From Fibrobacterota bacterium (GTDB lineage Bacteria; Fibrobacterota; Chitinivibrionia; Chitinivibrionales; JANQEN01), in the NCBI GenBank assembly GCA_030619215.1, contig JAUXBV010000044.1:1-11592 (forward strand): a stretch of 11,592 nt of DNA, given 5' to 3'. A program made the position numbers and the translations under genes. The notes beneath the pieces were generated by a model. The model had not been told where the DNA came from. It made no database searches and worked only from the letters and a program-made list of their open reading frames with translations. Position 1 is the stretch's first letter, and every line of letters starts with the position of its first letter. Shown here piece by piece: positions 1-6,306 of this stretch.

Positions 1-5
1 GTAAT

Positions 6-40
6 AAAAAGAGGCTTGTATATGATACAAGCCTCTTTTT
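6..40 (-). terminator. Intrinsic terminator of the outer-membrane barrel gene
   Basis: A perfect 16-bp stem (6-21 with 25-40) closes on a 3-base loop (ATG). The outer part of the stem is A-rich on the left and T-rich on the right. Read on the minus strand, it lies 32 bases after the stop codon at 72 and ends in a T run, as expected of a rho-independent terminator. The stem is symmetrical, with T runs on both strands, so it could also stop transcripts arriving from the left of the window. Confidence 0.9.
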
Positions 41-71
41 AAATATAGAAAACCGGAATAATAAAATCTAA

Positions 72-1553
72 TTAAAATTCCTTACTTCTGCTGAAATCAA
101 CTGTTATTGTTGCCATAGCTGCTGAGGGTCCGGTGAGTACGCTCTGTCCCTGCCATTTCAGAAAATCGCAACTGACATCAAATGTGCCGCGCCCTTTCGT
201 TAATCCAAAACCACCGGTGATTTTTGCCTCTTTTTTGGTAAAATCAGAGCCCCAGAAGAATGATTTCCATGGAATGCTCTCATCACTTACATCCGTATAA
301 TCATCAAATTGTTCAATATGTCTCCACTCCTTATTCCACTGTGCTGAAACACCGCATCTGAAGCCAATTTTATCGAACCACCCGAAATTGTCAATAAACT
401 TTTCAATACCCAGGCGGAAGTTGTGATACACGAAAAGAAAAGTTGTATCAGTGGGATCATAGGATGCATCGGTACTTGTTACGCTGTCATCCAGTCCATT
501 ATACCACCCTACACCGCCGTCATATTCGGGAGAGAAATAGAGGTTATCTGAAAAAGATGGCACAAATGCAAGGAAATAATGAACAAAGTTACTATTATGG
601 GAAGAAGGAATAGAGTCATAGGTTTCATTCGCAACGGTGTCCAGCACACCACCATTAGCATCAAGGTGTTGTGTCAATCTCACTGTGTTCTTATTGAATT
701 GATAACGCGCATTTTCATAAATGGCACCGGCAAGCCAGAAGGTATTTCCTATGTCGCCCCAGAAATAGGAAGCTGCTCTGATTCTTAATCCCTCAGGAGA
801 ATCATAGGTATATTTCTCATTTGAAAAAGGCTCAGTAGGATCAGCGGCGGCGGGTGATGACTGCAACTGGAGCTTTGCCTTGTCAAGGGTATTGTACGAC
901 TCGGTTCCCTTGATCTTTGGGAATCCCACGATAAGTTGCGGGTATATGGTCCAGCCGCCGACCTTGAATCTTGCTTCCACATTAAACCCGTTATTCCTTA
1001 CTTTTTTTCCATCATGCTCCTCGTCCCACATAATGGTGTCTAACCCGCTTGCTGCAGTGTACGATTCTATTTTTTTCGCCTTATAATCGTAGGACGATGC
1101 CTCAAAATAACCACCCAAACCAAGCTGGACATTGTCACTCAGTTTTAAACACAAATTTACATTTGGCAGGTTGGGAAATCCTTTTGCGCTTTCCTCCCCG
1201 TCGATATGGGGTGCATTAATTATCAGTGCCCCTTCGCTATAGAAGCTTCCTCCCATAGTGGTCCTCTCATTAAGGGTAACACCGGCATAGAACATTTCAT
1301 TAAATTGTACAATACCGATAATAGCGCCATAAGTCCTGTCAATACCCGGGATAGGCATTAAACATATTGATCCCTGAAAGTAATTTGGATAGTTAAAAAG
1401 ACTTGCCGGGTGATGGATGGTCCACCCAATATCATCCGACGCCCCGGAACCTGCCATAGCGTCCAGCCTGGCATTAACACCCTCAATGTTCTGGGCGATG
1501 GTAGAAAAAGAAAATGATAAAACAGCAATAACAACAAGAAATCTTTTAAGCAT
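72..1553 (-). CDS. Outer-membrane beta-barrel protein, FadL/PorV-like appearance
   Basis: A 493-residue exported protein with no recognised enzyme motif. Residues 1-20 form a signal peptide (Lys-Arg, hydrophobic core, TIA then Q), so the mature protein begins near Q21. The early segment around residues 28-52 (NARLDAMAGSGASDD followed by HHPASL) resembles the N-terminal motif of FadL/PorV-type barrels, where a small-residue stretch and Asp precede an NPA-like motif. The rest alternates short aromatic-rich strands with polar loops, and the chain ends in Phe after a strand (TITVDFSRSKEF), typical of outer-membrane barrels. The start is the ATG at 1553: AAGGAGG at 1560-1566 lies six bases upstream, whereas the in-frame TTG at 1556 is less likely. 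It follows the carboxypeptidase gene after a 496-base gap with a terminator, so it is probably its own unit. A PorV-like role in type IX secretion is possible but only suggested by resemblance; substrate transport is equally open. Confidence 0.75.
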   Translation of the reverse strand: MLKRFLVVIAVLSFSFSTIAQNIEGVNARLDAMAGSGASDDIGWTIHHPASLFNYPNYFQGSICLMPIPGIDRTYGAIIGIVQFNEMFYAGVTLNERTTMGGSFYSEGALIINAPHIDGEESAKGFPNLPNVNLCLKLSDNVQLGLGGYFEASSYDYKAKKIESYTAASGLDTIMWDEEHDGKKVRNNGFNVEARFKVGGWTIYPQLIVGFPKIKGTESYNTLDKAKLQLQSSPAAADPTEPFSNEKYTYDSPEGLRIRAASYFWGDIGNTFWLAGAIYENARYQFNKNTVRLTQHLDANGGVLDTVANETYDSIPSSHNSNFVHYFLAFVPSFSDNLYFSPEYDGGVGWYNGLDDSVTSTDASYDPTDTTFLFVYHNFRLGIEKFIDNFGWFDKIGFRCGVSAQWNKEWRHIEQFDDYTDVSDESIPWKSFFWGSDFTKKEAKITGGFGLTKGRGTFDVSCDFLKWQGQSVLTGPSAAMATITVDFSRSKEF

Positions 1554-1559
1554 CAAAAC

Positions 1560-1566
1560 CCTCCTT
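1560..1566 (-). promoter_or_regulatory. Ribosome binding site of the barrel gene
   Basis: On the minus strand this reads AAGGAGG, a near-consensus Shine-Dalgarno, six bases before the ATG at 1553. It is only three bases from the upstream TTG, so it decides the start in favour of the ATG. Confidence 0.85.
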
Positions 1567-1903
1567 TTAAAGATTTAGAGAAAAGATTTTTGTGTAATTA
1601 ATATTTCGACTTTTCAATTAACAACTTTACACTAGATAAACCAAAATGGCTTCGTTTTTCTGTTTTTATAATGAATGTAAAATACTAAATTTTTTACTAT
1701 AGAGATTAGGAATTTTTTATTTCCCTGTTCACTTCAGTGAACATTTTTTTACATAAGTTACTAAAAAATCTATCTAATTTAATATAAATTGTGCTATGAA
1801 CTGTGCCTAAATAAAATTTACTAAATTTACAAAATAATCAGACAATTTATTATTTGTTAATATTTTGTTGAATAGCTTAGAATTTCTTCTATAAAATAAA
1901 AAA

Positions 1904-1940
1904 GCGTTAACATGGAATTCTTTAAAATCCAAGTTAACGC
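1904..1940 (-). terminator. Intrinsic terminator downstream of the first carboxypeptidase gene
   Basis: An inverted repeat with GCGTTAAC at 1904-1911 and GTTAACGC at 1933-1940 forms an 8-bp stem. One mismatch and four further pairs (TGGA with TCCA) extend it over an AT-rich loop. On the minus strand it is followed directly by TTTTTTATTTTAT, a U-rich tail. It lies about 110 bases after the stop codon at 2050 and separates that gene from the barrel gene. Confidence 0.85.
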
Positions 1941-2049
1941 CCTCTTACTCTCGAAACTATAATTATATCTGTCGCTTTTTATCATTATTATAAATTAAAT
2001 TTTTTCGTATCACGCCCCCCTCATTACTAAATTATTGCCGGTTTTATTC

Positions 2050-3786
2050 TTACCGGTTTACAATAAAACTGGTCGCTAAAGCTCCTCTTGTATCCTTTAC
2101 TTTAAGTAAATAACAGCCATTACCAATCAATTGGCCGGTATAATCCTTTCCATCCCAGATAATGCTTTGCTCTCCCGCTGAATTATTGGTAAGTGTTCGT
2201 AGTAATGTACCTTTAATTGTGTAAATTGAAATTACTGGATTATCACTGCTTCTATCGTAATTGATTAAAAAACCCTTGCTTACAGGGACAATTGACACAA
2301 CAGGTTTTTGAGCTGCATAGGGAATATCAATGCTGCCGCTCCCATCCCACAATTTAACATTAAGAACTTTTGGCTGCCCGTTCTGCACACTCACATTGTC
2401 TACCGTTTTAGTCTGGTAATCGGGGTGCGAAAAGATAAAGCTGTATGTCCCCGCAATAATCGGCCGGGCATAAATCCCATTTGTATCGGAGCGGGTAAAC
2501 GTGCTGTCCTCATCCATATTCTCAACAAATATTTTTACGTTGTCAATAGGCTCATCAGTAACTGAATCCGTTACCATTCCCTGAACACCGTTCAGTGTCT
2601 CCAGGAACAGGTTTAACAATGCCTCCTTATTATAATTCCAATGGTTATCCAATTGACTTTCCGATAAGAACTTATTTGAATGCAGCTCCAGCGTTAAACA
2701 TCTGCAGTGCGAATGATGGTACGGGCCGTCGATTCTTGTTCCCGGGGCCGTATAGTAATCAATACCCGCACTGCCATATCCTGATGTTATAGGAGATGTC
2801 ATGTAGCCCGAAGGACTGTTATCCTGTGCCGAGTTTGCATACGCCTTACAAGCATATACCCACCACTCCCTGTCAACTGGATATTTTCTTGCATAGGCCC
2901 AGGGATATACAACACTTTCCATTCCTCCATGAATATCCATTCCCATTATAAAATTATGCTCATCCTCTAAGTCAAGAATCGCCTTGACCTCTTTCTCCCA
3001 ACTGCTATACAGTCCATATTTTGCCGAAGGGCCTTCAAAATTCCGGTTCAAATCCCTGTTATTAGCATTATACCGGCGGGGGCTTGAAATGGTGTTGGAC
3101 CCTTGATATGTGCCATCAGGATTCGTGAGGGGGCAAATCCACAATTCCATATTTTCAACGATTTCCTTCACTGTTGCGTCACCTGGATAATTCATTAATA
3201 AATATTCAATCATGCGTAACATGAGTACAAATCCCAATGTTTCATCACCATGGATGGTAGAGGTAGCCAGGAATTCCACCTCCCTCTCCTTTTGGTCAAC
3301 ATTATCTGAAATCTTTGCTACCATAAGCTTCTCGCCGTTAACACTGGTGCCGTATTCGTAAACCTTGCATAAATCCGGATACGTTGACTCAAACTCCTCC
3401 AGTATCTCAAGATATGCTGACATGGTTGGATATTTTGTCCAGTCGGGGCGGATACTTTTATCGGAATAATCAAAAGATTCACAGGTTGTTAATAAGCCGG
3501 GAGGCACTGCAACTTCATAGTACAGGTTGCGGGTGAGAAACTCACTGAAGCCCTCCCTGTTTGCATAGGCAAATACTTTATTACCCTCAACCTTATCTAT
3601 TGAAATAATTTTAGAGAGATTATCTATCTCCGTCATAGAATTCACGTAAACGTTGAAACAGACCTCCCCCCTCTCCTCAAGGTATTGAGAGGCTTTTGCA
3701 AACTCAGCACTTTCTGTTTGAGAATAAAGCTGGTTACTACTTAAGGATATTAATATCAATGCTATAATACCGGTCAATAATCGCAT
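2050..3786 (-). CDS. Secreted M14 zinc carboxypeptidase, predicted Lys/Arg-specific, with C-terminal sorting-type domain
   Basis: 578 residues, exported; predicted to remove C-terminal residues from peptides outside the cell. Order: signal peptide 1-22 (YSQ then TES); a prodomain-like segment about 27-100; M14 catalytic domain about 118-397; a transthyretin-like carboxypeptidase regulatory domain about 400-480; and a FlgD-like/type IX-like C-terminal domain about 495-578 (SIIWDGKD, NGCYLLKV, final FIVNR). Zinc ligands are H179, E182 (HGDE) and H286 (DIHGG). Substrate-binding R238, N247 and R248 sit in RRYNANNRDLNRNF, and the catalytic Glu is E367 (TLELHS). Aligning without gaps back from E367 places Y345 at the Tyr248 position and D353 at the Asp of the GMQD motif of carboxypeptidases N/D/M, which binds basic side chains. 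Domain order recalls P. gingivalis CPG70. AAAGGGG at 3794-3800, seven bases before the ATG, supports the start. It lies 324 bases downstream of the deiminase gene. Cys 43, 140, 361 and 557 are shared with the paralogue at 6307-8046. Confidence 0.93.
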   Translation of the reverse strand: MRLLTGIIALILISLSSNQLYSQTESAEFAKASQYLEERGEVCFNVYVNSMTEIDNLSKIISIDKVEGNKVFAYANREGFSEFLTRNLYYEVAVPPGLLTTCESFDYSDKSIRPDWTKYPTMSAYLEILEEFESTYPDLCKVYEYGTSVNGEKLMVAKISDNVDQKEREVEFLATSTIHGDETLGFVLMLRMIEYLLMNYPGDATVKEIVENMELWICPLTNPDGTYQGSNTISSPRRYNANNRDLNRNFEGPSAKYGLYSSWEKEVKAILDLEDEHNFIMGMDIHGGMESVVYPWAYARKYPVDREWWVYACKAYANSAQDNSPSGYMTSPITSGYGSAGIDYYTAPGTRIDGPYHHSHCRCLTLELHSNKFLSESQLDNHWNYNKEALLNLFLETLNGVQGMVTDSVTDEPIDNVKIFVENMDEDSTFTRSDTNGIYARPIIAGTYSFIFSHPDYQTKTVDNVSVQNGQPKVLNVKLWDGSGSIDIPYAAQKPVVSIVPVSKGFLINYDRSSDNPVISIYTIKGTLLRTLTNNSAGEQSIIWDGKDYTGQLIGNGCYLLKVKDTRGALATSFIVNR

Positions 3787-4110
3787 AATCTAACCCCTTT
3801 GGATAGGAAAATTAGTTCACCTTCTCCACTTATTAAAGAAATATATATAGTGATATGACTAATATACTAAAAAAAAAATGTTTTATCACAAAAAAATACG
3901 TTAACACAAAATTTGGTGTATGCAAAATATGGTATTGATATAGTAACAGGGAATAAAATTCGTATAAAAAGCTCTTTTGACAAATTTTTTATGAATATTG
4001 ATTGGAATTATATAAATTATAAAAATTTTATTTGTTACTTCAGTTTTCTTTCCAGAAATTTAAAACTCTAAAATCAACATCAGCCAGCTTTTTAATAAGG
4101 AATAATTGTA
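3787..4110. other. AT-rich intergenic region between the first carboxypeptidase and deiminase genes
   Basis: 324 bases with no credible gene. It holds the ribosome binding site of the carboxypeptidase (AAAGGGG, 3794-3800). It also has long A and T runs, including a run of nine A near 3870. No stable hairpin with a T tail is visible after the deiminase stop at 4111, so read-through from the deiminase into the carboxypeptidase is possible. A separate promoter is also possible but cannot be picked out in such AT-rich sequence. Confidence 0.65.
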
Positions 4111-5898
4111 CTATCTGACCATCTGCATCTTATTTATTATTGTCATATTTCCACAATTAACTTTATAGAAATAAACCCCCGCAGAAACCCTTTGCCCTGA
4201 TTTATCCTTCCCATCCCAAATAATACTGGAGGCTGGAGAGTTAACTAACCAGTCACGAATCAGACGGCCTTTATTACTATATATTGACACTTTAACTGCG
4301 TTACTATTAGAAACAGATTTAAAATTGAACATGATTTTTGTCTGGGAAACAAACGGGTTTGGATAGTTCTTAATTGAAAGATTAAAATAAACAGTGCTGG
4401 AATAATCTATAGAGATTCCCTGACTCTCTGCGAAAAACAGGTGCGGGTCAGGCGCGCCGATATAGGGATGGTTCTCACTCCTTCCCGACTGATCGGCAGC
4501 ATGGATATAGTATGCCATTTCTATGCTTTCCGACGGTTGAGGAATTATACCTTTATACGTATCCGCTGAAACGCCGGTCATTTTTATTTTTGAGAAAGTG
4601 CTCTCATTCTCCTTTTTGTAAAAAACCAGCAGCGAATCCCCAATCAGGTTTTCTCCGCTATACGGTATAATATCCGCTTCGACAGTATAACCTGCCCCGT
4701 TAACACTGGTAATGGTGTCATGCAGAGGAATGTGGCTGATATGGAGCATCCCCCTGTCTGCGATTCCCTTTGCTCTGCAGTGCAGGGCGTCAAAATTCTG
4801 CCAGTCCTGCACGTCATTTGTAAAGCCAATAACTTCATACCCCGGCATTGCATTTCGATAAACTTCAAGAGCAGGGTCATCATTCGATGTTTCCGAGAGC
4901 GGCACCAGCACTTTATTGCTAAGAATTAGTGAGTTGGTATACGCTTCATTTTGTGCAATGCTGGTTACACGGAAAATTTTATAGGGTGTTCCATAGGAAG
5001 AAACCTGGCTTTCGAAATAGTCCACAGTTTTCTCAAGGTCATTATAATCGGTGTTTGAAGTGGGCACCTCGCGTATGAGAACTTTATCCGGAGCCAGAAA
5101 TTTTCCCCAGCAGTCAACATGGTCTATTTGTGTTGTATTATTCGGATCATCAACAACATGGTAGGTTTCGATACCCAGATACTCATTCATTATATCGTCA
5201 ATCTGATCATGGGTATAATTGGAGTTCTCCCTCCATATTAAATCCGAGGAAGCTGAAATGCCGAAGCCGTCAGTCATATAGTTACCGCCGCAATCAACAA
5301 GATTCATCTCGTAAACAGGCACTCCCAGTTCGGTGCCCAACTTGCCGTTTATCAGGTTATCATCGGGCCGGTTGCGATTATACTCAAAATCTGTGATACA
5401 GATCTCATCATTACCGTTAACAATCCACCAGGGACCAAAATCGCGTGTATAAATTGAGTTCAGTTCTGAATACAGCAAAACCACATTATCCATATTCACA
5501 CCGGCATTTTCTAAAATATTTTCCACCTGCCCAACATTCTCTGCATAGCAGTACACCACAACATCTTCAGCCATCTCTTTAATCAGTGAGTTGGGGATCC
5601 CGAATTTATTCGGATGAGCAATCAGAACGCCTTCCATCGGCTCGTATTCGGCAATATTTCTTACCGGGGCCGGAGGCTGCTCCTGTATTATATTTCCAAG
5701 GGCCGGCTGTGCAGCCAATGCCGCATCTTTCGCTCTCTTTTCCTCAAGAGTTTCCCATATCGGCAGAACGCCCGGGTTATCGGCGAACCAGGCGCTGTCC
5801 CGCGAGGCAAGATCCTCATCCGATACAATTCGAGTGGTATTCTGTGCTTGTAATAAAAAAGCTGAAATGAGTACTGCTAAAAAACAGACATGCCGCAT
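4111..5898 (-). CDS. Secreted peptidylarginine deiminase of the PPAD/agmatine deiminase superfamily
   Basis: 595 residues, predicted to convert peptidyl arginine to citrulline outside the cell. Signal peptide 1-18 (hydrophobic core, LQAQ); linker to about 75; pentein (guanidine-modifying) catalytic domain about 80-390; Ig-like domain about 395-490; C-terminal sorting-type domain about 505-595 (NYPNPF, SIIWDGKDKSGQ, AGVYFYKV, final MQMVR). Catalytic residues are D153 (TRDFGPW), H260 and D262 (HVDCWGK) and C374 (ALHCRAKGIAD). These match PPAD D130, H236, D238 and C351 with offsets of only 23-24 residues. R175 and R177 (YNRNRP) fall at the positions of PPAD R152 and R154, which bind the substrate C-terminal carboxylate. 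PPAD W127 corresponds to Y150. The start is the ATG at 5898: GGGAG lies seven bases upstream and a signal peptide begins there. The in-frame ATG at 5940 has no Shine-Dalgarno. Simple agmatine deiminase activity is unlikely given the export signal, Ig-like domain and these arginines. It lies between two carboxypeptidase genes. Confidence 0.93.
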   Translation of the reverse strand: MRHVCFLAVLISAFLLQAQNTTRIVSDEDLASRDSAWFADNPGVLPIWETLEEKRAKDAALAAQPALGNIIQEQPPAPVRNIAEYEPMEGVLIAHPNKFGIPNSLIKEMAEDVVVYCYAENVGQVENILENAGVNMDNVVLLYSELNSIYTRDFGPWWIVNGNDEICITDFEYNRNRPDDNLINGKLGTELGVPVYEMNLVDCGGNYMTDGFGISASSDLIWRENSNYTHDQIDDIMNEYLGIETYHVVDDPNNTTQIDHVDCWGKFLAPDKVLIREVPTSNTDYNDLEKTVDYFESQVSSYGTPYKIFRVTSIAQNEAYTNSLILSNKVLVPLSETSNDDPALEVYRNAMPGYEVIGFTNDVQDWQNFDALHCRAKGIADRGMLHISHIPLHDTITSVNGAGYTVEADIIPYSGENLIGDSLLVFYKKENESTFSKIKMTGVSADTYKGIIPQPSESIEMAYYIHAADQSGRSENHPYIGAPDPHLFFAESQGISIDYSSTVYFNLSIKNYPNPFVSQTKIMFNFKSVSNSNAVKVSIYSNKGRLIRDWLVNSPASSIIWDGKDKSGQRVSAGVYFYKVNCGNMTIINKMQMVR

Positions 5899-5905
5899 AG
5901 TATAT

Positions 5906-5910
5906 CTCCC
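5906..5910 (-). promoter_or_regulatory. Ribosome binding site of the deiminase gene
   Basis: GGGAG on the minus strand, seven bases before the ATG at 5898. This ATG opens directly into the signal peptide (MRHVCFLAVL), so the site decides between three in-frame ATG codons (5940, 5916, 5898). Confidence 0.8.
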
Positions 5911-5959
5911 TGTCATTCCCCTGATAAGAAATGAATTCATATACGCAACGTTCTAATAG

Positions 5960-6008
5960 TGAGTTAAGCGGCAGGGCATATTTGATATGACCTGTCCGCC
6001 TCTACTCA
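5960..6008 (-). repeat. Bulged hairpin in the deiminase leader
   Basis: TGAGT (5960-5964) pairs with ACTCA (6004-6008). Inside an internal loop, GCGG and CAGG pair with their complements across a one-base bulge, then CATAT pairs with ATATG around a TTG loop. The stem is GC-rich in AT-rich surroundings. It ends about 50 bases before the ribosome binding site of the deiminase gene and has no T tail, so it looks like leader structure rather than a terminator. Confidence 0.65.
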
Positions 6009-6034
6009 ATATTATCCTATACACAGGATAATAT
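6009..6034 (-). repeat. Perfect 10-bp inverted repeat next to the bulged hairpin
   Basis: ATATTATCCT at 6009-6018 and AGGATAATAT at 6025-6034 pair perfectly around a 6-base loop. The repeat abuts the 5960-6008 hairpin with no intervening base, so the two helices could stack in RNA. As DNA it could equally be a protein-binding palindrome. Confidence 0.7.
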
Positions 6035-6227
6035 GCCTTTATACATTTATTCATTAATTATGCCGATTTGCATAAATAACGTCAGATAGAACAAATCAGT
6101 ATAATAAGAATCGGGAGGTATGGGTATATTGGGAAGTGTAAAAATATATGACAGCATGGGGCTGTTAAACCATACAACGAAATATACCACCCCCCTCTTC
6201 CCCATCCAATCAACCATTGTCATGTGT

Positions 6228-6248
6228 GGAGATGAATGTTTCATCTCC
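6228..6248 (-). repeat. Perfect 9-bp hairpin after the second carboxypeptidase gene
   Basis: GGAGATGAA (6228-6236) and TTCATCTCC (6240-6248) form a perfect stem with a TGT loop. It lies about 60 bases after the stop at 6307. There is no T run on the minus-strand side, so it is not a canonical terminator. It may protect the 3' end or pause polymerase. Confidence 0.65.
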
Positions 6249-6306
6249 TATGTAGCTTAATGACTACTTTTTCTGATATATGAAAAGCCTAAAAAAGTAA
6301 AAAATT

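Larger units (their letters stand above)
1554..2049. other. AT-rich intergenic region between barrel and carboxypeptidase genes
   Basis: About 496 bases without a credible gene on either strand. It contains the ribosome binding site of the barrel gene at its low end and the intrinsic terminator of the upstream carboxypeptidase at 1904-1940. The barrel gene promoter should lie between roughly 1570 and 1900 on the minus strand. The region is so AT-rich that no single -35/-10 pair stands out, so none is called. Confidence 0.7.
5899..6306. other. Intergenic region with several hairpins, upstream of the deiminase gene
   Basis: About 408 bases between the stop of the second carboxypeptidase (6307) and the deiminase start. 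It differs from the other gaps in carrying three strong inverted repeats (6228-6248, 6009-6034, 5960-6008), none followed by a T run in the minus direction. A 65-codon frame at 6244-6047 is not accepted as a gene. The deiminase promoter and leader must lie here unless it is co-transcribed from upstream. Confidence 0.7.

Noticed and set aside
1554..1556. TTG start for the barrel gene
   Set aside because: The ATG immediately downstream has the better codon and a six-base spacing from AAGGAGG.
2034..2062. ACCGGT-like repeated motif around the first carboxypeptidase stop (CCGGTTTTATTCTTACCGGTTT)
   Set aside because: It is a short direct repeat, not an inverted one, and does not form a terminator; the real terminator is at 1904-1940.
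5899..5940. Longer deiminase start at 5940
   Set aside because: No Shine-Dalgarno before it, and it would put 14 residues ahead of a clean signal peptide that begins at the ATG at 5898, which has GGGAG at good spacing.
6047..6244. A 65-codon minus-strand frame in the gap upstream of the deiminase
   Set aside because: Its ATG directly abuts the AGGAG with no spacing and lies inside a perfect hairpin. The product has no recognisable domain, and the region looks like leader or control sequence.
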